Shown piece by piece: positions 8,883 to 16,473 of a stretch of DNA of 39,210 nucleotides (position 1 is its first letter; every line of letters begins with the position of its first letter). The DNA comes from Nitrosovibrio sp. Nv4 (GTDB taxonomy: Bacteria > Pseudomonadota > Gammaproteobacteria > Burkholderiales > SG8-39). The stretch lies in the NCBI GenBank assembly GCA_945906765.1, contig CAMDRF010000020.1:1-39210 (forward strand), in the 5' to 3' direction. The notes below the pieces were generated by a model. The model did no database searches and was not told where the DNA came from. It saw only the letters and a program-made list of their open reading frames with translations. The translations under genes were made by a program, and so were the position numbers.

Positions 8883-8955
8883 ATGGCCAAAGCCACCATT
8901 CACGTCGACGTCGTCGGCGCCGAAGCCTCAAGCGCCAAGGCCGCTTGGGCGCGGC
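8883..8955 (+). pseudogene. Possible 5' relic of ATP synthase epsilon subunit gene (atpC-like)
   Basis: Two bases after the gluQ stop a frame opens with MAKATIHVDVVGAE, very like the N-terminus of proteobacterial AtpC proteins (typically M-x-TIH-x-D-V-V-S-A-E). After about 14 codons the similarity ends and the frame runs into the 3' end of the convergent DUF3108 gene. No other atp gene is near. I read it as a possible 5' fragment of a duplicated or rearranged atpC; chance resemblance over so short a stretch cannot be excluded. Confidence 0.25.
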
Positions 8956-10029
8956 TCACCTCACCTTCATCGCTGTCAGCACCTGCTCGATCTCTTCGCC
9001 GCGCTGGTCGCGAACCCGAACTTTCACCGGCAGATTGCCATAGTCGGGCGCCAGCCAAAAGTCAATCCGCGACTCCCCTTCGTGCTGACTGCGCACCTGC
9101 AGGGCGCTGATAGGACCCAGGCCGGTGGCGACGGTTTCCCAGCCCAGTATTTCGATCTTGGCGTTGTAGAAGCGCCGCCCGTTGGTCACCCTCACAGCAG
9201 GAAGTGACGGATCGGCGATCAGGAACGACAGCTGGTGCAGGTATGAGAGCTGATCCTGCGCGCCCGCTTCCAGGATCCACTCCCTGATGGCGCCACCGGC
9301 GCTGAGCGTGGCGCGCGAACTCGCCCAGTCGAAGGCCGCGCTCTCGGTGCGCTCGGCGCGCCCGCGCCGCACCACGAACTGCTCGGGCTGCAAGCCCTGT
9401 GGCGTCAGCATCCCGCGGCTTTCCTGCACATAGCGTCCGGTCGCGAATAGCGCTGTGATGCCGACCGCTACGCTCACCGATTGGATCACGTAGCGCGCGC
9501 CATCGCGCTCGAAGCGGTGCACCACGCGGCCCACCGGAGCTTCGTTGGCGCTCTTGGCGATGTCGAACTCAAGTTCAATGCGCTCCGGAAACGCGATCGG
9601 CGGCTCGGCGGGCACCCCGCTCACGGCCGGTTCCGGTTTCGCCGGCTCAGCGCGCGCCTGCGCCTCGTCGGCCGCGGCCGTCGTTTCTGACGGCGCCACG
9701 GGTTCGGCGGGCAATGGCGCGGGCGGTTCGGCGGTGCCTGCCTCGGGCAAGGGCATGGACTTGCGCTTGGGGCGCGCGGCCACAGCTTCGGCCTCGGGTG
9801 CTGCGACCGGCGCCAGAGGCGCGATGCGTACGGCGAGCGGCAGGCTTTCGCTGCGTTCGATGTGCTCGACCTGCAGTATCGCAAGACCGGCCAATGTCGC
9901 GAGGTGAATCGCCAGCGACGCGAGTAACGCCAGCGTGACGCGCCAGCGCAGGCTTCGAGCGCGCACCGCCAGCCATCCCCTGCGAAACTCCTCGCGGGGG
10001 CGCCGCGGCACCGGCGTGGCCGTACTCAC
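8956..10029 (-). CDS. DUF3108 protein with membrane anchor and Pro/Ala/Glu-rich spacer
   Basis: The 357-residue protein has a basic cytoplasmic N-terminus, one membrane helix (about residues 30-52, VTLALLASLAIHLATLAGLA), then a roughly 100-residue spacer rich in Pro, Ala and Glu that would span the periplasm in the manner of TonB. A DUF3108 domain (about residues 148-355) follows, ending DFWLAPDYGNLPVKVRVRDQ. It is a longer paralogue of the DUF3108 protein at 2264-2908, which has a cleavable signal instead. The GTG start (10027-10029) overlaps the upstream purN-like fragment as GTGA, copying the coupling seen at the first locus. Function unknown. Confidence 0.82.
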   Translation of the reverse strand: MSTATPVPRRPREEFRRGWLAVRARSLRWRVTLALLASLAIHLATLAGLAILQVEHIERSESLPLAVRIAPLAPVAAPEAEAVAARPKRKSMPLPEAGTAEPPAPLPAEPVAPSETTAAADEAQARAEPAKPEPAVSGVPAEPPIAFPERIELEFDIAKSANEAPVGRVVHRFERDGARYVIQSVSVAVGITALFATGRYVQESRGMLTPQGLQPEQFVVRRGRAERTESAAFDWASSRATLSAGGAIREWILEAGAQDQLSYLHQLSFLIADPSLPAVRVTNGRRFYNAKIEILGWETVATGLGPISALQVRSQHEGESRIDFWLAPDYGNLPVKVRVRDQRGEEIEQVLTAMKVR

Positions 10030-10241
10030 GCTGCCGGATCGGACATGCGCAGGACAGTGCTCGCGTCGCGCGAGGCGGATTCCCAGTCCGACGCCACGCG
10101 TGTGGGCATAGTGCGGCGCTCGATGAGCATGAGCTCCCTTGTGTCGGCGCGATTCGAGATCGCGGCGCGCACCGGGATGCCGGCCTCGAGGATCGCATGT
10201 AGGTCGCCACCCTGGCCGCAGATGAGAACTACGACTGACAT
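10026..10241 (-). pseudogene. Vestigial purN-like ORF (N-terminal fragment)
   Basis: The 71-codon frame begins SVVVLICGQGGDLHAILEAG, clearly related to the PurN opening [20 protein letters not shown] at the first locus. The likeness continues through AAISNR, TRVAS and ASRDA. It then stops, so the formyl-binding and catalytic Asn/His/Asp residues are missing and the GRGSN phosphate loop is altered to GQGGD. It cannot be a formyltransferase. The frame has stayed open and is coupled (GTGA) to the DUF3108 gene, so it may persist as a leader for translation of that gene. Confidence 0.75.
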
Positions 10242-10252
10242 CGTGGCCGATT

Positions 10253-10405
10253 CTAATACAGCCGGCTGACGAGGCAGCTTTGGCTTTCGATCAGCCGCAG
10301 GATGCGCATGCGCTTTCTCTTGGGATCGGGGACCGAGGTGAAGACACCACGGGCGATGACGTCGCGTTCGCTCTTGGTCAGTTCAATTGCGCGCTCCACG
10401 AGCAT
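10253..10405 (-). CDS. Small basic protein, 50 residues, unknown
   Basis: A short frame from the ATG at 10403-10405 encodes a helical, charged peptide starting MLVERAIELTKSERDVIARG and containing PDPKRKRMRILRLIES near the end. It sits 11 bp upstream of the purN-like fragment and 15 bp downstream of the EamA gene stop, all on the minus strand. No strong Shine-Dalgarno is visible. Amino-acid composition looks protein-like and the frame fills an otherwise empty gap, but I do not recognise a family. Confidence 0.45.
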   Translation of the reverse strand: MLVERAIELTKSERDVIARGVFTSVPDPKRKRMRILRLIESQSCLVSRLY

Positions 10406-10420
10406 AAGAAAACTGCCTAT

Positions 10421-11338
10421 TTAAACGATACGGTCCCGGGCCGCTTTCTTCTGCGGCACGACCACGGTCGCGAGCGACCCCAGCACGAAGGCAAGCGCCG
10501 TGTACTCCGGCCAACCCGGCCGCTCGCCAAGAAATAGCATGCCGCTGAATACGCCCACCACCGGGATCACCAGCATGGACAGCGAGAACACCGTCACCGA
10601 TACGCTGGTGGCGAGCTTGATCCACGCCCAGTGCGCCCAGGCGAAGGCCAGCAGCACGTTGTAAGTGGCGCCCAGCGCCGAGGTCAGGCTGACGTCAGCG
10701 AGTTTGCTGAAATCCTCGAACAACAGCGCGCCGACGTAAATCGGCACCCCGCCCAACAGCATCAGCCAGGCGGTAAACGCCGCCAGCGGCGCCTTCACCG
10801 GGTATTTTTTCTGCAAAATGGTGCCGATCGCCCAGGTGAACGCGGCCCCGAGGACCAGCAGCGCGCCGCGCGGCGCGCCCTGGATGCGCTGAAATTCATC
10901 CCAAACCAGCAGCGCCATGCCCGCCATGCCGAGCGCGAGGCCGAGCAGCTTGCGCGCCGTCAGGCGCTCTCCCAGGAACAGCACCGACAGCGGGATCGCC
11001 CAGGCGGGCATGGTGTAAGCGAGGATCGCGGCCCTCCCCGAGGGCAGCTGGGCGAGGCCGAACACCACCAGAATGTTCCAGCAGGTGATGTTGAAGAAGG
11101 CAATCAGCACCAGGCGCCTCCACTGGTCGCGCGAAATCGCCAGCGGCTGGCCGCCGGCACGCAGGAACGCGAACAGCACCCCCGAACCCAGTCCCAGGCA
11201 TAGCGTGCGGAAGGTGAGCGGCGCAATGTCGGCGATCGCCACCTTCATGGCGGTCCAGTTGAAGCCCCAGACCACGGTAAGGCCCGCGAGCACCCACCAG
11301 AGCCGGGCCGGCAGGTGTTCCTGCTGTTTCTGATTCAT
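10421..11338 (-). CDS. EamA/DMT-family transporter
   Basis: The 305-residue inner-membrane protein has the ten-helix drug/metabolite transporter layout: two EamA repeats (about residues 12-145 and 160-295). The first opens WVLAGLTVVWGFNWTAMKVA and ends with the typical PSGRAAILAYTMPAWAIPLS; the second contains ALGATYNVLLAFAWAHWAWI and ends with PVVGVFSGMLFLGERPGW. Members export metabolites or amino acids; the substrate cannot be told from sequence. It is transcribed divergently from the phasin. A small palindrome with a T-run lies just upstream of its start. Confidence 0.9.
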   Translation of the reverse strand: MNQKQQEHLPARLWWVLAGLTVVWGFNWTAMKVAIADIAPLTFRTLCLGLGSGVLFAFLRAGGQPLAISRDQWRRLVLIAFFNITCWNILVVFGLAQLPSGRAAILAYTMPAWAIPLSVLFLGERLTARKLLGLALGMAGMALLVWDEFQRIQGAPRGALLVLGAAFTWAIGTILQKKYPVKAPLAAFTAWLMLLGGVPIYVGALLFEDFSKLADVSLTSALGATYNVLLAFAWAHWAWIKLATSVSVTVFSLSMLVIPVVGVFSGMLFLGERPGWPEYTALAFVLGSLATVVVPQKKAARDRIV

Positions 11339-11340
11339 TA

Positions 11341-11364
11341 GTTAGCGAGCCCTAACTTTTTTTT
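11341..11364. other. Short palindrome with T-run beside the EamA start
   Basis: GTTAG and CTAAC (11341-11345 and 11352-11356) flank a 6-base spacer and are followed on the plus strand by eight T. It lies two bases before the EamA ATG, so it could be an operator or a leader hairpin for that gene. A plus-strand terminator is less likely because no plus-strand gene ends here. Confidence 0.3.
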
Positions 11365-11430
11365 AAGTGCCTGTTGTTTCAAACGGTTTGTGCGGAACAT
11401 CAACAAGATATGCTGCACCGCAAAATGTTA

Positions 11431-11458
11431 TTGACTTTAATAGCAATCGGTCTAGAAT
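11431..11458 (+). promoter_or_regulatory. Sigma-70 promoter of the phasin gene
   Basis: TTGACT (11431-11436) and TAGAAT (11453-11458) are separated by 16 bp, a near-consensus promoter in an AT-rich stretch that stands out from the GC-rich surroundings. Transcription would start near 11465, giving a leader of about 60 bases that ends with the strong ribosome site AAGGAG shortly before the ATG at 11525. It fits the high expression usual for phasins. Confidence 0.65.
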
Positions 11459-11524
11459 TCTTTTTGCTGCGGCGCACCATGCGCCCAAAAAAATTACTAC
11501 CCAACCACTTTCAAGGAGATTCAA

Positions 11525-12067
11525 ATGTACGTGACCCCGGAACAGATCCAAGCCAGCACCAAAGTCAACATGGAAGCCGTCCTCTCCCTCGCGACCAGCC
11601 AGTTCGCCGCGTTCGAGAAGTTCGCCAGCCTGAACGCGAATGCCGTCAAAGCCGCGTTCGAAGATTCGATGGCCAATGCCCGCGCGCTGGCCGGCGCCAA
11701 GGACGTGCAGGAACTGATGAACCTGCAGAGCACCTTCGCGCAGCCGACGATCGAGAAGGCCATCGCCTACTCGAAGAGCGTATACGAAGTGGCGACCTCG
11801 ACCAACACCGAATTCACCAAGGCCTCCGAGGGCCGCGTCACCGAGTGGAACGAGAACTTCGTTTCGTTGCTGGACAAAGCCACCAAGAACGCCCCGGCCG
11901 GTTCCGATGTCGCCGTGAGCGCGGTCAAGCAGATGCTCGCCGCCGCCAACTCGGCCTATGACAACTTCAACAAGGTCACCAAACAGGCCACCGAGATGGC
12001 GGAAGCGAACGTTGCCGCCGCGACCGAGACCGTGAAAGGCCTCGCCAAAGCAAAAAAGGCCGCCTAA
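11525..12067 (+). CDS. Phasin family protein
   Basis: The 180-residue helical amphipathic protein is a granule-associated phasin that coats polyhydroxyalkanoate inclusions. The opening TPEQIQASTKVNMEAVLSLA, the central SQFAAFEKFASLNANAVKAA and the long Ala/Lys/Glu heptads without cysteine are typical of the Phasin_2 family. It has a near-consensus promoter, an AAGGAG ribosome site and a strong terminator at 12174, so it is monocistronic. The zero-frame stop (12065) comes seven bases after a perfect slippery heptamer, and a -1 shift there would add a 37-residue basic tail (see 12052-12171). Confidence 0.93.
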   Translation: MYVTPEQIQASTKVNMEAVLSLATSQFAAFEKFASLNANAVKAAFEDSMANARALAGAKDVQELMNLQSTFAQPTIEKAIAYSKSVYEVATSTNTEFTKASEGRVTEWNENFVSLLDKATKNAPAGSDVAVSAVKQMLAAANSAYDNFNKVTKQATEMAEANVAAATETVKGLAKAKKAA

Positions 12068-12171
12068 GCGCCAAGCGGGCCGGCAAGAAAAAGGCCCGAA
12101 CTAGCGCTCCACGGCCGCAGCCACGCAGGAAGCTTGTAAAAAGAAAAACGGCTGCGAAGAGAAAGAAGTAA
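12052..12171 (+). other. Candidate -1 frameshift site and basic C-terminal tail of the phasin
   Basis: The heptamer A-AAA-AAG (12052-12058) is in the exact zero-frame phase required for tandem -1 slippage, the same heptamer as E. coli dnaX. In the -1 frame translation continues for 37 codons from 12058 to the TAA at 12169-12171, giving GRLSAKRAGKKKARTS and ending RKLVKRKTAAKRKK: 18 of 37 residues are Lys or Arg and none is acidic. The product would be 215 residues. An AAAGG lies 12 bases upstream of the heptamer and a perfect 6-bp stem (12076-12081 with 12093-12098) lies downstream, 17 bases away, which is farther than usual. The terminator follows two bases after the -1 stop. An indel in the A-run is the alternative. 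Confidence 0.55.
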
Positions 12172-12173
12172 GG

Positions 12174-12203
12174 AAAAGCCCCGCCCCGTGCGGGGCTTTT
12201 TTT
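12174..12203. terminator. Bidirectional rho-independent terminator
   Basis: Stem GCCCCG/CGGGGC (12178-12183 and 12191-12196), extended by AAAA/TTTT, with a 7-base loop and seven T on the plus strand. It ends the phasin transcript and, read on the minus strand, follows the DUF1989 gene region boundary, so it separates convergent units. Confidence 0.85.
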
Positions 12204-12210
12204 CGTCCAG

Positions 12211-12840
12211 TCATGCCGGTCGATACACGATCGCGCGGACGGGGGTCGGGTTGTAGTCGTTCACGGGATTGTTCATCTGCGGGCAGTTGGAGACCACGGC
12301 GACGACATCCATCTCGGCACGCAGGTCGACGAAGTCGCCAGGCCTGGAAATGCCCGGCCCCATGTCCATCGAGCCGTCGGCGGCAACCGGTACGTGCATG
12401 AAGAAATTGAGATTCGCGACCATGTCGCGCGGACCCATGCCGTAGCGCCGCAGCTGGTCGAGGAAATTCTGCCGGCAGCTGGGATCGTCGGGCTTGCTGT
12501 ACCGCCGGCGGTTGAGGGCCGACGAGCAGCAGCCGCCGATGGTGTCGTGAAACCCGCAGGTGTCCTCCACCAAGGTGAACATCGGATTGCAATTCACCGA
12601 GTAAATCACCGTGCCCTTGCCGATGAAAATGTTGCCGTTGATCTTCATCGTGTCCGCGGCGGCATAGCGGTCCTCGTGGTCGTGCGCGTTGTAGCAGAGA
12701 AAATCGACCGCTTGCTTGCCCTCGAGGTCCACCAGGCGCAGTACCTCGCCGTGCTGCAGGCTGCGGCTCCACCCGGCGCGGGCGGCGATGAGCTCGTTCG
12801 CCACGACCGGCCCCGGCACCGATTCCCACCTGGCTGTCAT
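12211..12840 (-). CDS. DUF1989 (urea carboxylase-associated) family protein
   Basis: The 209-residue protein shows the DUF1989 landmarks: an N-terminal GEVLRLVDLEGKQAVDFLCY, the Cys-rich DTCGFHDTIGGCCSS and the C-terminal NCPQMNNPVNDYNPTPV, whose Cys and His residues probably bind metal. The family includes the two subunits of carboxyguanidine deiminase (formerly urea carboxylase-associated proteins), but those occur in pairs beside urea carboxylase; here there is one copy and no carboxylase. I chose the ATG at 12838-12840, which overlaps the stop of the upstream Rid gene as ATGA. A related amidino, amide or imine substrate is plausible but unproven. Confidence 0.85.
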   Translation of the reverse strand: MTARWESVPGPVVANELIAARAGWSRSLQHGEVLRLVDLEGKQAVDFLCYNAHDHEDRYAAADTMKINGNIFIGKGTVIYSVNCNPMFTLVEDTCGFHDTIGGCCSSALNRRRYSKPDDPSCRQNFLDQLRRYGMGPRDMVANLNFFMHVPVAADGSMDMGPGISRPGDFVDLRAEMDVVAVVSNCPQMNNPVNDYNPTPVRAIVYRPA

Positions 12841-14030
12841 GCCGCCCCGGGCACGCTGCCCCAGAGATCCACGATCAAACTGGCGCCCGGCACGAACAGG
12901 TCCTTGCCCACCTCGACCGCCGAGAAAGGCAGTCCGCCGTCCCCGACCGCGGATCGCCACTCGGTGTAGGTGTCGTAGAAATCGCCGAGGTCCGAATGGA
13001 ATTGCAGGACACGGACCACGTTCTCCAGGTCGCTTCCCGCGGCGGCAAATATCTTTCGCGCCTTGCCGAGGATGTCGGCCGTCTGGGCCCGGGCCGTGGC
13101 TTGGTAGAACGGCAGGCAACGATCGACGCGCGCGTCCGGAACCAGCCCCGCGCTGTCGATTCCCATCAGACCAGCAACGAAAAGCAGACCGTCCAAACTT
13201 CTCGCGGGAATCATGCCGGGGGCGACGAGATCGATGCCGCACTCGATGTCCCTGATGCGCGAGCGCGCGTTTGCCGTCGCGGCAACGACATTGATTTCGA
13301 CGGTGGCGTCTTCCGTACCGAACGCCGGATGGCGGACCGGAACAACCAGGGTCGGAGGCAACGTGCCGCCGCAACATGCGGACCAGACCTGCCAGAACGC
13401 TGGCAAATCCTCGGCGTGGCTGAGATAGACCTGCGCCTTGAGAACGAGATCGGGGTCGCTGCCGGCGGCCTGCAGCGCCGGCCGCAACCGCTTCTCGACG
13501 AGATACCTGGTTTCGAGCGCGATGCGCGTTCCCTTCCACAGTTGACCAGGCGGGACGCGCGCCTCGGGGGCGATGCCGCCCGTTTCATCCCGCGCCAGCT
13601 GGCCGGCGACGAATACCAGGTCGCCGACCCTGGTGCAGGGGCTGTATCCGGATTCCCTCGGCGCGGAGACACCGGCGACGTCGATCTGCTTCGGCGCGAG
13701 CGCGCTGTCCTGTGTGGTGGCAATGACCTGCACATCCATCTGCGCGCTCGGGCTGAGCAGGCCGCTGACGAGGACCGAGGCGCTGGGCGGCGCGACGCCG
13801 GCGGCGGCCAGTTCGCGACCCAGGCGGCGGAAGATGAATTCGGCCTCGCGCTGCGCCCGGGGAGGTGGATCGAGCGGCCGGTCGTCCCTGCTGACGCCCG
13901 GGTCGATGAGGCCAAGCGCGTTCGTCGCGCGCAAGCCGGTCCCGAAAATCCACTTGCCCGCCCTGACGATAGGCGCGTGCCTGACCTTGCCGGGGCCGTA
14001 GGAATTTACACCGTAGCGTTCTATCGCCAT
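12837..14030 (-). CDS. Triple-domain Rid (YjgF/YER057c/UK114) protein
   Basis: The 397-residue protein appears to be three Rid domains in tandem: about residues 17-125 (HAPIVRAGKWIFGTG), 127-252 (YSPCTRVGDLVFVAGQLARD) and 268-390 (APGMIPARSLDGLLFVAGLM). Ordinary Rid proteins are about 130 residues and form trimers, so this chain could fold as a single-chain trimer. Archetypal RidA hydrolyses reactive enamines and imines with an arginine in a P-x-R-T strand; the equivalent strands here read LPPTLVVPV and LPFSAVEV, and the first domain also lacks a clear match. Activity, if any, must differ. It is coupled to DUF1989 and divergent from an alpha/beta hydrolase. Confidence 0.8.
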   Translation of the reverse strand: MAIERYGVNSYGPGKVRHAPIVRAGKWIFGTGLRATNALGLIDPGVSRDDRPLDPPPRAQREAEFIFRRLGRELAAAGVAPPSASVLVSGLLSPSAQMDVQVIATTQDSALAPKQIDVAGVSAPRESGYSPCTRVGDLVFVAGQLARDETGGIAPEARVPPGQLWKGTRIALETRYLVEKRLRPALQAAGSDPDLVLKAQVYLSHAEDLPAFWQVWSACCGGTLPPTLVVPVRHPAFGTEDATVEINVVAATANARSRIRDIECGIDLVAPGMIPARSLDGLLFVAGLMGIDSAGLVPDARVDRCLPFYQATARAQTADILGKARKIFAAAGSDLENVVRVLQFHSDLGDFYDTYTEWRSAVGDGGLPFSAVEVGKDLFVPGASLIVDLWGSVPGAA

Positions 14031-14066
14031 GATGTGAAGGGCGACCTGCCAAGGATTGGTCTATTC

Positions 14067-14891
14067 ATGCCCGACAGTATCAACAAATCCGAAGGAAAAG
14101 TGCACTGGGCGCCCAAGGGCGACAAGCGCCTGTTCCTGTGGGAGAAGCCCTCGACGGCGCAGGGCACGGCGCGCGGCACGATTCTCTTCGTCCACGGCTC
14201 ATCCGAAGCGTCGACTCCGGTTTTCGATCTGCAGGTGCCCGGCAGGGCCAACTCCTCGGCCATGGACTGGTTCGCGTCGCACGGATTCAACACCTGGTGC
14301 GTCGACATGGAAGGTTACGGCCGCTCCAGCAAGGATCGGACGCACAACAGCGACATCGCCACGGGGGCGGCGGACCTGGAAGCCGTCGCGCCCTACATCC
14401 GCGCCGTCAGGGGCGAGGCTGCCCTGCTCGTCTACGGCATCTCTTCCGGTGCGCTGCGCGCCGCGCTGTTCGCGCAGAACAGGCCCGAATTCGTGAAACG
14501 GCTGGCGCTGGACGCCTTCGTATACACCGGCGCCGGCAGCCCAACACTGGACGAGCGCAGAAAAAAACTCCCCCAGTTCCTCGCGAGCAACACGCGGGCG
14601 CTCGATAGCGACCTCCCGACCGGGACCTACGTGGACATGTGCTCGAAGCTGCCGGTGGTCGATCCGGAACGCGTGACCATGCCGACGATCATCATGCGCG
14701 GGCAGTTCGACGGCATCGCGGGCCTCGATGACCTCTACGAATTCTTCGCGAGGCTACCCAATCCCGAAAAGCAACTCGCAATCATGCCTGGGATCGCGCA
14801 CTCCAGTTTCCAGGAAAAGAACTACATGCTCGCCTATGAGATCCTCCGCGGCTTCTTCTCCCGGCCTGCGTCAGCCTATGCCGGCGATTGA
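14067..14891 (+). CDS. Alpha/beta hydrolase
   Basis: The 274-residue protein has an alpha/beta-hydrolase fold: oxyanion region ILFVHGSSEAS, nucleophile elbow YGISSGALRA (Ser in G-I-S-S-G), acid in MRGQFDGIAG and catalytic His in MPGIAHSSF. No signal peptide, so cytoplasmic. The start is the ATG at 14067, giving a normal short lead; the open frame upstream is antisense to the Rid gene. The substrate is unknown. Pairing of a Rid protein with an alpha/beta hydrolase also occurs in the Rut pyrimidine pathway (RutC and RutD), which makes a role on an unstable amine or amide intermediate reasonable but speculative. Confidence 0.85.
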   Translation: MPDSINKSEGKVHWAPKGDKRLFLWEKPSTAQGTARGTILFVHGSSEASTPVFDLQVPGRANSSAMDWFASHGFNTWCVDMEGYGRSSKDRTHNSDIATGAADLEAVAPYIRAVRGEAALLVYGISSGALRAALFAQNRPEFVKRLALDAFVYTGAGSPTLDERRKKLPQFLASNTRALDSDLPTGTYVDMCSKLPVVDPERVTMPTIIMRGQFDGIAGLDDLYEFFARLPNPEKQLAIMPGIAHSSFQEKNYMLAYEILRGFFSRPASAYAGD

Positions 14892-15670
14892 TCAATCGAC
14901 CTTCGCGCCGACTTCCTTGATGATCCTCGCCCAGAGCTCCTTGTCCTTGCGGAAGAAAGCGCCGAATTCTTCAGGCGTCGAACCGATGACTTCGATTGCG
15001 GCGGTGTTCATGAAGTTCTGCACTTCGGGCGCCCGCAGCGCGACCAGGAACTCGCGATGCAGCTTGTCAATCACCGGCGCTGGCGTGCCCTTCGGAGCCA
15101 GCATCCCCATCCAGACATAGGCCGCGTAGCCCGTCAGCCCCGCTTCAGCCAAGGTCGGCACCTCCGGCAATAGCGGCGAGCGGCTGCCGCCGCTGACCGC
15201 AAGCGCGCGCAGCTTGCCGCTCCTGATATGGGTCATCATCGCGGCAAGGCCGGGCATGGCAGCCGACACCTGGCCGCCGAGCAGGTCCATGGCGGCCTGG
15301 GCGCTGCCGTTGCCGGACGAACCGTAGTTGATCTTGCCCGGCCGCTCCTTCGCCAGGACGATCAGCTCCTGCACTGTCTTTGCCGGCACCGAAGGTTGGA
15401 GGCGAGCAGCAGCGTGTAGCCGTCCGCCGGCGCCTTCGCCGCCGCTTCGCTGCCGATCATGGCGCCCTGGCCCGGCCTGTTTTCCACGACCACCTGCTGG
15501 CCCAGGCGTTTGGACATTTCCTGCGCGATCACCCGCATCGGCCCGTCGGACGAGCCGCCGGCACCATAGGGGACGATGACGCGGATCGGTCGCGACGGAT
15601 ACTCCTGGGCCTGCAGGCCGGAGCACGCCAGGAAAACACTCAGCGCCAGGACGATTCGTGCGGCACGCAT
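14892..15670 (-). pseudogene. Broken Bug/TctC-family solute-binding protein gene
   Basis: The 5' part (from the ATG at 15668-15670) encodes a signal peptide, [20 protein letters not shown], and reads to [10 protein letters not shown]. Near 15400 the reading frame changes and continues as [20 protein letters not shown] to the C-terminus. At the junction roughly 40 residues usual for the family are missing. A second in-frame gap of about 25 residues follows NYGSSGNGSAQ, where the usual HVPYKG segment is lost before MDLLGGQVS. Both losses remove ligand-binding parts, so the gene is inactive. Intact members are periplasmic binding proteins for carboxylates. Its stop abuts the hydrolase gene. Confidence 0.85.
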
Positions 15671-15708
15671 ATTCGCATCCTTGTGAACACAGACTGTCAC
15701 CATACCAT

Positions 15709-16473
15709 TCAAGCAGCCGGCGAACGATCCTCGAAGCGTCCGCCCAAAGCCTGGATTCCCCGCCGGATGTCGGCGATTGCGGGTTCGACTTCCGCCGGCG
15801 CGCCACGCACACCGAGCTCGATGTGGCGGCGCGAGGTATCGGTGGCGTCCGCGCCCATGCTGGGGAGGCTGAAGGCTTTCAGGCCCTTGTATTTCGCGTT
15901 GATCTCCTCCATCAGCGGCGCGATGGTGGATTCGGGCAGATAGACGATCACCGAGGCCTCGGCCCAGCGGTCGCGGTCGAAGAGGTGCCGGTATTTCGTA
16001 TCGAGCACCCATTCCAGCATCGGCCAGGCCATTTGCGGGAAGCCTGGCACGAACCAATGTTCCCGGACCACGAACCCCGGGATGCGGTTGAACGGGTTGG
16101 GAATGATTTCGGCGCCGAGGGGAAATTCGCCCATCTTCAGGCGCTGCGGCGTGGTCTCGCCCGCAAAGCGGCTGCGGATCTCGTGCTCGGCTTGCGAATG
16201 CAGCGCGAGACCGACGCCCAAAGCGGCAGCGGCACACTGGCGCGTATGGTCGTCCGGCGTCGCACCGATGCCGCCGAAGGAGAACACCACGTCGCCCGAT
16301 GCGAAGCTGCGCTTGAGCGCCGCGGTCAGCCGCTCCGGGTCGTCGCCGTGGTACTCGCACCAGGCCAGGCGCAGGCCGCGCTGGGCGAGCGCCTGGATGA
16401 TGAAGGAAAGATGCTTGTCCTGGCGCTTGCCGACCAGGATCTCGTCCCCGATGACCAGGGCGCCAAAGCTCAT
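15709..16473 (-). CDS. MoCF-biosynthesis (CinA N-terminal-like) domain protein
   Basis: The 254-residue protein has a single MoaB/MogA-type domain: opening [19 protein letters not shown] and the family motif [16 protein letters not shown]. In CinA this domain is followed by a C-terminal amidohydrolase, which is absent here. Stand-alone proteins of this type are annotated as molybdopterin-binding or as nucleotide pyrophosphatases; I cannot decide between them. The start at 16471-16473 is preferred to the longer frame because it matches the conserved N-terminus and overlaps the permease stop as ATGA. It is therefore the third gene of the ABC transporter operon, an odd partnership. Confidence 0.83.
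   Translation of the reverse strand: MSFGALVIGDEILVGKRQDKHLSFIIQALAQRGLRLAWCEYHGDDPERLTAALKRSFASGDVVFSFGGIGATPDDHTRQCAAAALGVGLALHSQAEHEIRSRFAGETTPQRLKMGEFPLGAEIIPNPFNRIPGFVVREHWFVPGFPQMAWPMLEWVLDTKYRHLFDRDRWAEASVIVYLPESTIAPLMEEINAKYKGLKAFSLPSMGADATDTSRRHIELGVRGAPAEVEPAIADIRRGIQALGGRFEDRSPAA

Noticed and set aside
12059-12081. Hairpin immediately after the slippery heptamer as frameshift stimulator
   Set aside because: The stem has a bulge and begins with no spacer after the heptamer, whereas stimulators sit about 5-9 bases away; I rely on the heptamer and frame evidence instead.
12211-13539. A single 442-codon protein spanning DUF1989 and upstream sequence
   Set aside because: The N-terminal half is arginine-rich shadow of the Rid gene; the DUF1989 start at 12840 matches the family and overlaps the Rid stop.
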